64,000 nt of DNA from Cymodocea nodosa (GCA_036874045.1 CM072342.1:6780501-6844500), one strand, 5' to 3'; positions 10,733 to 25,700 are shown, numbered from the stretch's first letter. Numbers and translations: made by a program. The notes: generated by a model not told the origin, from the letters alone.

Positions 10733-13700
10733 CTGCATTCCATATCACTGGCAAATTAACGAAAGAGGTATACCAAAAACAGCTACCACTTACCCAATGT
10801 GCATAAGAAATGATCATTGAATGGCAAAGGCAAAAGGTAACAGTTATCGATTCATCATTGATTTTAGGACGTTCATTTAACTGCTAGAACAGCATAGTAC
10901 AAAATTAGACACTACATCTGCAACCATGATTTCATATGGCGTATAAAAAATTGAAATAGATACTATTACCCTTTTGTCAGGTTGACAAGTACAGGTAATG
11001 TGATTATTTTCATTTCCTTAAGATGCATTACAGAATAGATAAAAATATTTTCAATAAGCAAGGTACCTGACTTATTAGATTATGTCACTACAATAATTAG
11101 GGAAAAGGAAAAAGGATTTGTACAGTTTTTTTGTAAACATAGTTCCTCTAACATACGCAATTAGTGGGAAAAAATTTGAATTATCTTCGTAGTTAAAGAA
11201 GCACAGGAAAAAGTGGCGTGTGCACTATAAAAATATTGTCTCATTCTTGTTTGCAATTACCTAAACCGTTGTTTGGTTAGATAATCAAAATACTAATTTA
11301 GTGCACTGTTTGTAATTTTCTAGGTAGTAAATTAGTCATTAGACTTGTGCATCAAAACATTGAGTTTAATGAGATTACTGGTTACTAATTGAATGAATAC
11401 ATCAACACCCCTACAATGTAAAAAAAAACAAGTACAATTTACCAAATTGAAAGAACTCTTCCCTTTGGTATTAACATTTTTTATGAAAAATCCTTTCAGT
11501 ATTCACATCAACATGGAATACATCATCATGGTCAAAGCCTAAAGCATTAATGATGGAATAGGGTTGTGTGTGTTAGTACTTAGTACCTCTGGCCGTAGGA
11601 TGCGATCAATCTCCAAGAACATATCAAGCATGGAACATTTCCGACTTTTGTGGCTTTCAAGTGAAAGAAGCCCATCAGCATTCACCATATCATATGTCCT
11701 AGGGAATGTTGGAAATGCTTCACACCTGAAAAATAAATTTCAGCTTTATCGTGAATAAATAATTATATATAATGTGAATTAGACAAATATGTCATGGGAA
11801 AGCAAGAACCACAAATAATAATTCCTGTTGAAGACAATTAAAACATCACTTATTTTTAATTTTGATCATCAATAATTGCATGAAAGGTCATGAAGAAAAT
11901 CATAGGAAATCAAACTATAAGTAGGAATCGGTGGCAACACTGGTTGCTAGAAAAAATACGAGTAGATTATTAAGAAAAAGGAAGAACCACAAAATGAGCA
12001 TCTTCAATGTTCTAATTCAAAAGTAAGGAGTATAGTTTTAGTTAAAAGAACAATCCCCCAATAATGTATTTACTAACCAGAGTATACAATATTTAAAGAG
12101 GAGGGATATTTACACAAAAGTCCCTAACAAAATTTACAATTTAACACTCTCCCTAAAATCAGAACATACATATCAAGTATGTCTAACTTATTACAAAATC
12201 TTTGAAAATTTTTAACATTTAATCCCTTTGTAAATGTGTCTATTAGCTGTTAATGAGACAGTGCAGATAGTGGTCATAGTCTTCTCCATTACAAGATTCT
12301 AAATGTAATGACAATCAATTTCAATGATGAATTTCTATATTTTAGTTCTCTTGTAAAACATAGAATTGCTGATAATGTATATAGTAATTTGATTATCACA
12401 ATGCATTGTCATAAGAATGATGATGACAAATCCTAGCTTATCAAGAAAAGATTTTATCTAAATTATTTTACTTCTAATTTGAGTTATAGCATGATATTTT
12501 ACTTTTGCACTAAAGAGAGCAACAACATTTTGTTTCTTATTCCGCCATGTTACTAAATTTTCACCAACATATGTGCAATAACTTGAAGTAGATTTTCTCT
12601 CCATGATTTCTAGTATATCCAAAATTAGAGAAGGCTTCTACTTGGAGATGACCATGGTTTTGATAAATCAATCCTTTCCCAAGAGAGTTTTTGACACATG
12701 AGAGGACTTGAACAATAGCTTCCTAATGAACTCTCCTTGGTTGTTGCATAAATTGAGATAGAAGTCTCACAGCAAATGTAATATCTAAACAAGTAATGGT
12801 GAAATAAATCAATTTGTCAACCAATCTTCTATATCTATCTCAATCTTCAAGAATTCAAACGAGTTGTCCTAAAATGGTGAATTTTGTACTACAAGCATCT
12901 CCTCTGGTTTGCATCCCAAGAACTAAGATATATTTCCTTTGTAAGAATCATACTTTTCTCTTAGAATAGGCAAATTCTATACTCAAGTCTTTGATAGAAA
13001 AATGTGCCTTTATTGTAGCAATACCAATTGAGTCATTACCTGTCACCAGAATGTCATCTACATAAACATCAACAATCATATGTCCAACATCAATATGCCT
13101 AATGAAGATAGTGTGATCAGTCTGGCATCTGGTAAACCCTTCTTGAGTGATGACTTTACTAAATTTCTGAAACCATGCCCTAAGACTCTACTTCAGTTCA
13201 TAAATTGTCTTTTGAAAGAGCAATATGAAGATCAATGATAAGAGGGTTGTGGTGTACCATCATCTAAAGGGAGACTTGATGGAGCTATAGTAGGAGGTGC
13301 TATACGTGGCCACCAATGATATACTTAAAGAGATAATGATGTTGGCATTGTAGATATATCTTACCTAATTGATTGTGTAGGGTTCTGACTCGGATCTAAC
13401 AACATTCCAAGTACTAGTAAAGGAACACTTTCAATAGCTTTTTTGTCAGGCTCAAAAAAGGTAACATATAAAGAGACAAGAAAATAAAAGGTGGATAATA
13501 ACACTAATATTCCTTTTGGGTGCTAGCATATCTAATAAAAGCACACTTGAGAGACCTGTGAGGAAGTCTGTCTTAACCTAAAGTGAGATCATGGACAAAG
13601 GCAATGCAATTAAAGACTTGAGGAGTAAGATCGAACAATTCATCATCAAAACAAAGACGACATAGAGGTATTTCGCCTCCTAAGGTGTCTGAAGGTATCC

Positions 13701-16700
13701 TATTAATAAGATAAGTAGTAGAAAAAATAATCTCAAACTACAAGTATATAGAGACCTTCATATGCACCACGAAAGTGCGAGTAACGTCCAATATGTCGAT
13801 GTTTACATTTTGCTACCACATTTTGCTATGATGTATGTGCACACATGGTCTGACAAACAATCCTAAAAGATTCACAAAAAGGTTGAAGAACATTTTTTTT
13901 GAAATTCCAAAGCATTATTAGTGTGAAAGAATTTAGGAACAATAGAATAATGATTGTGAATTTCATTGAAATAACTTTTGATGACATCTAAAATATATGA
14001 TCTATCTTTTAGTAAATAAACTCAATAGACATGAAAGTAATCATCAACAAACACAACATAATATTTGTGACCAAACATAGATGAGGTTCTAACTGGTTCC
14101 CAGACATCATAATGAATCAAATAAAAAAGACTTGGATTAGACAACAAATAAGATCGATAATAGATAGCATGGTAGTGCTTACTTAATTGACATGACTCAT
14201 AGTCAAAACAAGAAATTAAACACCATGTTAAAGATTGCTAAAACATTTGATGAGAGGGATGTCCCAACTAATAATGTCCAAGAATAGATGAATCTGATGT
14301 CATGCAAGCAAAACCACAAGGTATCACATCTTTGACTAATGTATACACTCCCAGTAGAGTTCTATGGTCTAAACAAAGTCTCTTCCCTGTCCGTAGGTCC
14401 TTAAAAATGCAATGAAAGAGAAAAAAAGTAAGGGAGTATGATAATTGTTCAGTAATACCACTAATAGATAAAAGATTTATAGGAAAATCAAAAATGTATA
14501 AAACATCTTGGAAGTAAGGTTAGGAGTGACATGGGCATCACCTTGTCTAGAAATAAAACATGTATACCCATTTGCCACCGAAATAAAAGTAATAGAAGTG
14601 GTGGGTGAAAAATGTTTTAAGAAGTATAAGGTACCTATCATATGTAAGGAGACTCTAGAGTTAATTACCTAAGAATCATTATGGGAGGCTAAGTGGGTAA
14701 CAATACCTGAGGATGCAATCATATATTATTCTTTTAGTTGAAGTAGCTCAATATACTCTTCTGAGGATATGTTCACAATGGAAGTCAGAACAATATCAGA
14801 TATACATAATCAAACGAGCAGTGCCAAGTTTGCTAAACTAATTCCAACATTTCTTCAAAGAATTATTCATTATACATGGTAGAAATTTGTTTCATCCTCC
14901 CTTACCATCACAAACCGAAGTTAGAATCTGACGATCAATTTTCTAATACGATATCAAACAAGCGACCATCGCAAATTGTTCACTACTCCTTGATTGGCAT
15001 GGGGAGATTTTCAAAACCTTAACAAAAGTAGTTGGCAACTCCAAGACACCTAATATTTATGCTCAAATCTTGTCTTTAATGCTAAAGTTTAGACTATGAA
15101 GGAAACTGTCACATACTACTTATCATGATGGTGGCAAAGTGTCTACACATGAAAACAACTGGTTGAAGTACTTTGAGCTCCTAAGTTAGAGCTTGAAAAT
15201 CTGTGAAGTGATGTTAGACAGGTCATCGTCCTTGTCAACTATTAAAGAGGAGCGCATATACTTTAAAAACACGTGATATATTCTTGTTGTATCTATATGT
15301 CAACTACAAGATATTCCAAATTTTCTTCGTTGGTGATAGCATTATCATGCTTTGAGAAATTACTGACTTCATACTGTTTGTTAACCATGAGATTACTACA
15401 ATATCAGCCACACACCAGTCTTTGTAGTTAGTGTCATTGGGATCTAGTGGAGGTTGTGTCACATACCATAGACATTGATGAATAATAAAAAAGATCTTGA
15501 AGTTGTTAGTCCTCATGAGATAGTTATTCTTGTTGAGCTTCTCAAATATATAGTAGAGATTTTTAACAAGTGAGCTACAAGATGCCATTTCTTAGCATTG
15601 GAAGAGATTTTTGACAATTTTTTTTTTGAAACAGATGGACAAACCAAAGATAGACAAATGAACAACTTCTCAACTAGCTACTATTGTGTTATTGATTCTT
15701 TCTTTCCTAAGAAAGGGTGAACAGACATGTTGAATATCAAATTTGAATTCTTGTAAGGGTATTCTGGTCATTTGACAAATTGTATTGTCTATGCTATTTA
15801 AGCATGGACCTAGGACACCCATAAAAGTGCTGATCATTTTGTATTCCACCTAAACAAGAAGAGAACTTTAACCCTCTCCATCCGTAGACGTACCCAAGTT
15901 GGGGAACCACATAAATCCAGGTGTTGTGTGTTTGATTATTCGTCTCTTCTTCCTCTTCTCTTGCATAACAATTGGTATCAAAGCTTAGGGTTCTTTTAGG
16001 ATCATCCTAAGATTTTGGAAGAGAATATCTGATTGGAGAGAGAAGTCTATTGGAAGACCAACATGTTAATACCTTAAGGCTTACTAGAAAGGGGGTGAAT
16101 GGTAATAATTCGATTCTTAACCTTTTAGAATAAAGTTTAATGTAAAGAGATATCAAACACATAATTAAAGAATTCACACAGAGATTTTTTAGGTGGTTCA
16201 CCACTAACGGCTAGTCCACCCCAAGGGATATTTGGACTTCACTAACTCTTGCAAACTTACAATCACTTGTTTTAAGGTTTAAGCAAGAACCAACCAATCA
16301 TTCACTTGAGCTTCCTTGTCGAAGCTTCAATCAATCCTTTCTCTGAAGTTTTGATCTGTGTACTTCAGTAAACACTAGCTAGTGAGCAACAGAGTTGAGT
16401 GCGTGATGAACTTCTGAAATTCAGTCTGTAAACATTGAAGATGATTTGATCTCTAAAACTTTTCTTCTGTTAAGTTTGGTGTAAGTATGTATATGAGTAA
16501 AAAGCTATTTAAATCTGTTGTCTGTATCTTGTATATATACCAAACATGTGTAACGATCATATTTTTTTCCAACGGATGTATTCTACTGTACTTGATTAGA
16601 CTTCAGTCCCAAATACGGTAAGTTACCATTCAGAAAGTTATTTCAAGATGTCCTTCTGATTTTCTTAACATTTCTGATAGTTAGCTGTGTAACTCTCCGA

Positions 16701-19700
16701 AGAATATCTGTAACTCACCAAAGGATCACTTAAAACTTTCTACCATGTAGGATTTCAGAATATATACTACGAGCTGTCATTCAATCAGATACTTATAACT
16801 GTAACTTACCGAGCAGTTATTTAACTATCGGATAATTGGCTACAGTAATCCTCTGTTAACTTTTCGATTACTTTAATTCAGCACGTGCATAAAAGACTGA
16901 CTTAAGTTTCGAATGATTATCCCTGTAACTCACCGAAACGCTTCAGGATTTCGGATAATTATCTTTCTAACTCTCCGAAAATTTATTTGAGCTTCTCTAT
17001 GGAATTCTGTACGTAGGAAATTCAATGACTTAAGTTTTGGATAGTTAAACTGTAACTCACCGAAACTCTCTTGGAGATTTCGGATAGTTATCTAACTCTC
17101 CAATTTTTCCTTTAAACTTTTGACTGCCGGCTTCTCCATTCTGCACGTGCATAATAGGATGACTTAAGTTCCGGAAAGTTATACCTATAACTCACCGAAA
17201 AACTCGAATAGTTATCTAACTCTCTGAAAAGAAAACTTGGATAGTTATCTAACTCTCCGACAAGTCTTTTAAGCTTCCTTTCTGTATTTTTTCACATGAT
17301 TAATTGAATGACTTAACTTTCGGATAATTATACCTGTAACTCTCCGAAAAGTCCTTTAAGCTTCCGAATAGTTAACTCCTTAACTATCCGATCATTCAAT
17401 CCTTCTTATCTTGAGAAATGCAATTCTTAACTGTTCAATTTTCTGCAGCAATACATTCTGAGATTTACTGCAATCTGTTTGCTGCTTAGGATTGTTTGCC
17501 TTCTGATCTTTTACTGCACTGACTAAACCTGAGAAATACAATTCAAAACCTCACATTGATTTTTACATTATCAAAATCTAGAGGTCCTTTCAATCTCTCC
17601 CTTTTTGATAATGGTAAAAACCTTACAATATATTACATGTATTTCTCTCCCTATATATCTATACAGAAAAGCACACGAGGAATACAAAATAATTTAAATT
17701 TAAAGACTTCCCCTGATTTTCTCCCCCTACTTTACTGTAGTTTTGCTTACCAAAATATGATATTTCTCTCCCTTTTTTGTCAATTGTCAAAAAGAAGTGA
17801 GAAGTCAGATACTAAGTTGGTGGAACAATTATAGCTAAGTATCAAAATATCAAAGTTGTTGCAAAACAGAGATGTTAGTAGAACAAGCTCCTAGTTGTGA
17901 GCTTAGATATGAAATTATAAATCATATAAAGAACAAATCTCTAAATTTCGTCTAATATGATTAAATGCAGCTTCAGATAATGGTTTGGTGAAGATATCTG
18001 CAAGTTGTTCTTTAGTAGAGACATATTCTAAGGAAATATGACCTTTTTCAACATGGTCTCTTAAAAAGTGTTGCCTAATCTCGATATGTTTTGCTCTAGA
18101 GTGTAGGACTGTATTCTTGGAGAGATTGATGGCGCTTTTGCTATCATAGTAAATGATGGTATTCTGAAAATTTAGCTTATAATCTGTCAGAGTTTGTTGC
18201 ATCTATAAGATCTGTGCATAACATAGGCCTACTGCCATATATTCAGCTTCAGTGGTAGTTAGAGCTATAGAGTTTTGTTTCATGCTGAACCAAGAAACAA
18301 GTGAATGACCAAGCAACTGACATATCTCACTGGTGTTTTTTCGATCTGATTTGCATCTTGCATAATCTGCATCACTGTATCCTGCTAAAATCAATTGATT
18401 CTATGAAGAATAAAATAAGCCAAACTCTTTGGTACCCTGTAGATATTTAAATATATGCTTAACTAATTTTAAGTGTGATGCCTTTGGAGAGATTTGATAT
18501 CTTGCACAAGTACAAACATTAAACATAATATCTGGTCTATTGGCTGTTAAATATAGAAGTGATCCAATCATACCTTTGTATTTCTTTTGATCTACTAGAA
18601 TGTTAGAAATGTCCTTATCAAGTTTTTCATTTGAATTCATAGAAGTACCTGTTGCTTTAGATTTATCCATACCAAATTTTAAGAGAATCTCTTTGCAAAA
18701 TTTTTCTTGATTCAAGAAAATACCATGCTGAAGTTGATGAATTTGTAATCCTAGAAAGAATTTTAATTCTCTCATAAGACTCATCTCAAATTCATTCTTC
18801 ATTAAGATTTAAAAATCATGATATAGTTTCTCATGTGTGGCACCAAAAATGATATTTTCCACGTAGATTTGAATAATTAACATATGAGAACCTTCAGATT
18901 TGATGAATAAGATGTTGTCTGCAGTTCCTATATTAAACTGATTCTCAAGAAGGAAACTCTTCAGTTTATCATACCATGCATGTGGTGCTTGCTTCAAACT
19001 ATAAAGAGCTTTATTTAGTTTGTATACATGATTTGGATTATCTTCATATTCAAAACCTAGTGGTTGTTCTACATATAATTTTTCTTGCAGAATGCTATTA
19101 AGAAATACACTTTTAACATCCATCTGATAAAGCTTGATTTTAATACTTCTTGTAAAGACAAGTAACATTCTAATTGCTTCAAGTCTTGCAAAAGGTGCAA
19201 AAGTTTCTTCATGGTTGATTCTTTCCTGTTGGTTATATCCCTGAGTAACAAGTCTAGCTTTATTTCTGATAATACTATCATTATTGTCAAGTTTGTTCTT
19301 AAACACTCATTTAAGGGGGGTTTGTGCTTCTTGGAAAAGTTAGGAAAGGTCAGGAAAGGTAATCTTGGGAAATAGTTTCCCAAGATTTATGTGTTTGTGC
19401 ATTTTAGAAATGTTGTGAAAGTAATTCCCAACATTTCTTGTATATAAATAACTCGTTGTCCCATGATTTCTCAACCCCCCCCCTCGGTAAGGTCGGGAAA
19501 TCATCGAGAATAAACCCTCGCGACACCGACGCTCCTTCGCCGCTCCTTCCGCACGACACCGACGCTCCTTCCGTGCAACAGGCGATTGAGAACACCCGCG
19601 ACATCGCTGCTCGCGGCCTCGACGCTCATTCGCCGCTCGCGGCCTCGATGCTCATTCGTCGCTCGCGGCCTCGATGCTCATTCGTCGCTCCTTCCGCGCG

Positions 19701-22700
19701 ACACCGACGCTCCTTCCGTGCGACAGGCGAAATCGAGGAGAGCACCTGCGACATCGCCACTCGCGGCCTTAATGCTCATTCGCCGCTCATCTCGACGCAT
19801 CGCGACCCGACGACCGCAGACGGTGATTTCTCCCTATACGCTATAGAGCATTGTGCATTGATGAATGTTTTCCTTATCTGATCGGATTGATGGATTGTTT
19901 ACGTGATGAGGTTTGAGATCGAGAATTGGGTTCTTGTTAATCAAACGACATAGACACCCATCACTTGGTGGATTTTATTCTTGCTCGATAAAAAAACTAT
20001 TTAATTTTTAGTGTGGAAAAATGTTGGAGAATTCTGGACATGCCTTGCCTGAAGAATGGACCTGTGGAGTGAATGATTTATTTCTTCTGGGTACCTGAGA
20101 CGTGTTTGTGACACCCATCACTTGGACTAGAAGTTGCCTTCTATTTTTGTATGTGTGTTTTTTGTACAATGGTAATGTTGTTATTTGGATTTATATTTAA
20201 TATTTCTTTTCTCCTGAACCTTGTAGAATAAGGGAAGATTATTTACCGTTTATTTCTGTGTCATTTGCATGTCTCTGAAGGTGTTTGAGGGGCCAACTGA
20301 TTATTACTAATATTGAATATTGGGATTGTAGAAGCTTTCATAAAAGCCATCTTACCATTACTAATGTCTTAGATGGTTCTTAGCTTACTTTCTTGTATCC
20401 TGCAACTCCTCTACTGATTGGCATGGTGAGCTCTTGTTGGCTGTTCATTTGGTATATTAGACCAGTGAATATCAATCATCCATGTAATAAATTCAGCAAG
20501 GAGGAGAAAAAGGGATGACTGTCTCTCCCCTCCTCCTTGAATGGTCTTCAATGACCATTCATTTCAACATTTCCTATTTGGCCATGAAGATTATGCACTT
20601 TTTCATATACTTAGAAGTTCAAGTTCCACTCCCACTATTTGTGTGAAGGCTCAATTTTGTAAATTTTTCTCTCTTGTTATTCATTAAAATATTTTTTATT
20701 TAACATAGTACAGGAAATATGACCTCCGAGAGAAGGAAATACATGAACTGGAGCACAAAACAAGATAAAATTTTTTTAGGTATATTAGCAGCAGAAATCA
20801 AAGAAGGAAATGCAAAACAACAAGATGGTAAGCTTAGAGCAGAGACATGGGTAAAGGTGATTGTTGAATATAATGCTCAAACAAATACCAATATTGAGAA
20901 GAAAAATGTGGAAAGTAGAATGAAAACTTGGAGAGCCATCTATAAAAATTATACAAAAATTGCAAAGCAAAGTGGATGAGGGTGGGATTATATTCGTGGT
21001 CATACTGATATATCGAAAGAAATATGGGATGAATTTGTTCAGGTACATAAGTATTTTATTTTCTTACGTAGAATACGTTTTCACTAAAGCTTATTACTAA
21101 TAGTGGACTTTTTTAAATGTTTTATTTGCAGCAACATCCAGAATGTAAATCATGTGCAGGAAAACCATATCCTATATATGATGACTTATATATAGTGTTT
21201 GATGCCAATATGGCTATTGGAGTGAATAGTCAAATTCCTCAAGATGTACAAGAAACGCAAGAGAAGGGAACTACAAAACCTGAAGACCCCATTCCTGTTT
21301 TTAGTACTCAACTGCCTCCATCAAATCCTGAATTTGAAGAAGGCACTGGAAGCCCTAGCCCTTGTAATGTGGAGCGGACATTTAGAAAGGCACGAAAAAG
21401 AGCTCGACCTCATGCAGAATCTTCTCAATCTATTGCACAGTCAATGAATGAAATAAGTGGGTTTGTGAAAAAGTTTGTGCAACAAGATGAACCATCTCAT
21501 AATAAGTCTGAATTACGAAGAGAAACAGAATAATGCATCCCTTACTTGATGAAAATGGAAGGTCTTACTAAGGGAGAAAAACTCGTAGGGGTTAAGCTGT
21601 TAGAAATTGAGATGAAAAGAGCTATTTTCCTATCACTAGAGACTGATGAAGATCGGATTGAATGGTTGCGCTACAATTTGAAGGACTAGTCACTTGGTTG
21701 TGTTATGTTTTTATATTAGTTGTCTTTAGAAGTTGTGAACATGTATTTATATTATGTTTTCCCTAAATTTGAAAGTCATGTCTTATTTTCGAAATGCTTA
21801 TTTCATTTATGAATGTTTCTATTGGTGAATGCTAATAGTTGAAAAGTGTGTCGTGGTTGAATTGTTTAACAAATTATTACACGTTATGTTGATATTTGAG
21901 TGTTGAATTGTTTGGCAGGTTATTACATTATATGTTGATAGTGTTGAATTATTTGGCAGGTTATTACATTATATGTTGATATTTTAGTATTGAATTGTTT
22001 GGTAGATTATTATATTTGATATTTGAGTATTGAAATATTTGGCAGGTTATTACATTATATGTTGATATTTGAGTATTGAACTGTTTAGTAGGTTAAGTTT
22101 ATGAAACACAATATTTAACTATTAAAATGTCATCTACTTGTACAGGTCATTTTACATATGACAAACAATGTAGCACGAGATGAAAGGAGACGAAGAAGAC
22201 GACATAGGTTGCTATTGTCCATTTTGCAAACATGTGGATTAGTAGGACAATATATTACAGATGTTACTCCAAATGCAACAGAACGTATCTATAGTAGAGA
22301 AGGACAACGATATATCATGAGATTGCTAGACTTATCACTACCTCACCAAGCATATCATTGTCGAAAAATATATCGATTGAGTCAACATGTTTTTTTGGGA
22401 GTTTTGTGAATTACTTAGAAGACAAAAGGTAGTAGAAGATAGTCGAGGTGTTACTATTAAGGAGAAACTAGCGATTTTTCTTGTCACAGTTGGACAAAAT
22501 CAAAGATATGGAGATACCACTGAGCGTTTTCATCGTTCCGCTTGGACAATTAGCACATATTTCAATGAGATTGTAAATGCTATCTGTAGAATACAAGATT
22601 TACTTATAGTGAAGCCTTCATCATTAACACATAGTAGAATTCGGAATGATGTGAATGTCTTCCCATATTTTAAAGTAAGATGTGAATTTCATTTTATTCA

Positions 22701-25700
22701 AAGTTTAAAAAGTTGACATTGTATTACTAACATTCTATTTGATTTTTCAATGTAGGATTACATTGGTGTTATTGATGGTACACATGTAAATGCAACAATT
22801 TATGGAGAAGAAAATGCAAGATATAGGAATAGAAAGGGAGCATTAACACAAAATGTTTTAGCAACTTGTAACTTTGATATGGAAATTACATATGTACTTG
22901 CAGGATGGGAAGGATCAACTACAGATGCAAGGATCTTACAAGATGCTATTTCTCGACCTCATGGGCTTCAAGTCCCACCTGATATGAGTATAATTGTGTA
23001 CAGATTTAATAATTTTAGATATTAGTTTATTGAAATTACTTAATAGTATAGTACATTGTGCAGGTACGTTTTATTTGGTAGACGCAGGCTTTCCAAATCG
23101 TCCTGAATTTATTTCTCCATTTCGTGGTGTGCGATATCATTTATCAGAATATGATCAAAATCGTGCTCCAAATAATGCAATAGAGAATTTTAATTACAGA
23201 CACTCTCAATTAAGGAATGTAATTAAACGTACGTTTGGAGTGATCAAACATCGATTTGCTATTTTACGAGGTTATATGCCATATCCATTCCAAACACAAG
23301 TTAAAATTGTATTAGCATGTTTTTTTATACACAATTTCATTAGAAGAGCAGATCGAGAAGACTTACTTCAAGATCTAGTAGAGGAATTAGTCGAAATAAA
23401 TGTTGATACGTCTGAGAAAATTGCTGATAATGTTGTTGAAGAAAGTATAAGTTCTAGTAATATGAGTGTAAAACAAAGAAAAAGAATAGCTGATAGAAAA
23501 CGAGATCATATTATGTATTCCATGTGGGAAAGGAATTGAAATGTTGTTTGTTGAACATGATGTAATGAATTATGTTTGTGATGAAAAATTTATAGCTGGA
23601 TAAAATAATTATGTACTATATTATATTATACTATATTACTTAGTATAATTAATATATATTCTATTATTTAAAATATTACTTTAAAGTTGTACTATTATTT
23701 ACTCCATCAAAAAATTATTACTAAAAATTATTTGAAGTATGTAAAATCTCCAAAAAAGTTCATGTCATTTCCGATCATTTCATTTCCTATTTTGCACAAA
23801 CATGTCAAACTTTCTTATCATTTCTTGTTATTTCTTAACCTGCACAAACACGTAAACTTTCTTATCATCTCCTATCATTTCTCAACTTTTCCAATTCCCA
23901 ATATTTCCAGTAATTCCTGTCATTTCCTTTCCCGATGGGAATCGTGCACAAACACCCTTTTAGTACCAATAATTGATTTTTTAATAGGTCTTTCAATCAA
24001 GTTCCAAACTTCATTTTTCTTGAACTGATTTAGTTCCTCTTGCATGGCCATGATCCAATATTCATCATTGTAGGCATCTTCAACTGTTGAAGGTTCAAGT
24101 TCAGACACAAAAGCACAATAATTACAAATATTTTAAATTTTACTTCTTGTTTTAACACTTTGATTTATATTCCCAATAATTTGTCCAATGGGATGTTCAG
24201 ACTTTGTCTTCCATGTTTTTCTGTCTCAGTAGGTGTAGGCAGTGTTGAACTATCTTTTTTCTGAGGAATTTTCTGATTTATTAATTCACTTTCACTGTCT
24301 ATTATTAGACTCTTCAATTTTCCTACTATGTCTTCATCAAAGAATACGTTTATTGACTATTCTACTCTTCTTTCATGTTCAAAATAGACTCTATAGGCCT
24401 TGATTCTTGAAGATTATCTAACAAGTAGAGTAGGATCAAATTTCACATCAAATTTGTCTTTTTGATCCTTAGTGTTAAGCACAAAGCATATTGATCCAAA
24501 GACTTTAAAATATCCAATATTTGGTATTTTACCATAGCATAGTTCAAAAGGTGTCTTATGTAGGATAGGTCTAAGGTGAGTTCTGTTTATAAAATAACAT
24601 GTAGTATTTACAGCTTCAGCCTATAGAGACTTTGGTAGATTAGATGCATTAAGAATTATCCTTACCATTTCTTGTACTGATCTATTCTTCCTCTCTACAA
24701 CTCCATTCTAAGCAAGAGTTTTTGGACATGAGAATTCGTGCAGTATACTAAAAGAATTGCATAATTCTTTAAATTCTGAATTTTCAAATTCAACTCCATG
24801 ATCACTTCTGATCTTCTTCACGGTTGATTCTTTTTCATTTTGAATTCTAATACAGAGATGTTTGAATTCATCACAAACTTCATTCTTGTGTGTTAAGAAA
24901 ATAACCCAAGTGAATCTTGTATAATCATCAACTACCACTAAGGTATATTTTCTTCCTCTTAAACTGATTGTTTGTGTAGTACCAAACAAGTCCATATGCA
25001 ATAGATCAAATGGTTAACGTGTGGTAATGTCTTCAATACTCTTATGTGCTGATTTCTTTTGTTTTCCAATTGTACAGTCACTATACAATTTAGCTCTCTT
25101 AAATTTGAGCTTAGGCACACCTCTAACAAGATTATGTTTGGTCAATTTTCTTATAAGTCTCATGTTTGCATGATTTAATCTTTTATGCCATAACTATTCA
25201 TTTTCATTAGAATCAACTAAACATGCATCACTAGATATAATATCACATGAAAATTCAAAAGTATAAATTGAATTATTTCTATATCCAGTAAATTTGATTT
25301 CATATGTGTCCTATTGTAATATAAAATAGTTTTATGCAATAAAAAGTATATTGTAACCTTTGTCACATAATTGACCTACACTTAGCAGATTCTGTTTTAA
25401 ACCATTTACATGTAAGACATTTTCTATTTTTTCATTTTCAGATGCAACATTTCCTATGTCAGTAATTCTACATTTTTCATTGTTACCAAACCTAACAGAT
25501 CCTGAATTTATTGATTTAACAGATTCCAGAAGTCTTTTCTTACCTATCATATGCTTTGAGCAACCACTGTCAATGATCCACTTAGACGTTTGAGTTTTCT
25601 TGTCCATGTAGTCCTGCAAGTCATGTTGAAATTAAGACTTTTGGTATCCATATCTTCTTGGGTCCATTACTGTTAATCTTCTATATACTAAACCTGTTGC

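Larger units (their letters stand above)
19314..23959 (+). mobile_element. PIF/Harbinger DNA transposon nested in Copia-B
   Basis: A 4,646-bp element with 14-bp terminal inverted repeats (AGGGGGGTTTGTGC and AAGGGTGTTTGTGC, 12 of 14 matching). It is flanked by the 3-bp duplication TTA (19311-19313 and 23960-23962) typical of the superfamily. It interrupts the Copia-B RT codons for GTKWVFKN, so removing it and one TTA restores that frame apart from one Trp-to-stop change. Two genes run on the plus strand: a Myb/SANT-like protein, then a DDE transposase. Subterminal copies of TGCACAAACA are seen near the right end. Both ORFs carry few lesions, so it looks younger than its hosts. Confidence 0.9.

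Noticed and set aside
15973..15986. Possible methionine tRNA gene fragment at TGGTATCAAAGC
   Set aside because: Only the 3' acceptor-end complement is present, directly after an LTR. These are primer-binding sites, not tRNA genes. The same applies at 1364, 27204, 38313 and 55370.
19438..19881. A repeat protein encoded by the GC-rich block at the Harbinger left end
   Set aside because: Two overlapping frames give similar Arg/Ser/His-rich repeats, as expected from 26-bp tandem DNA rather than a gene.
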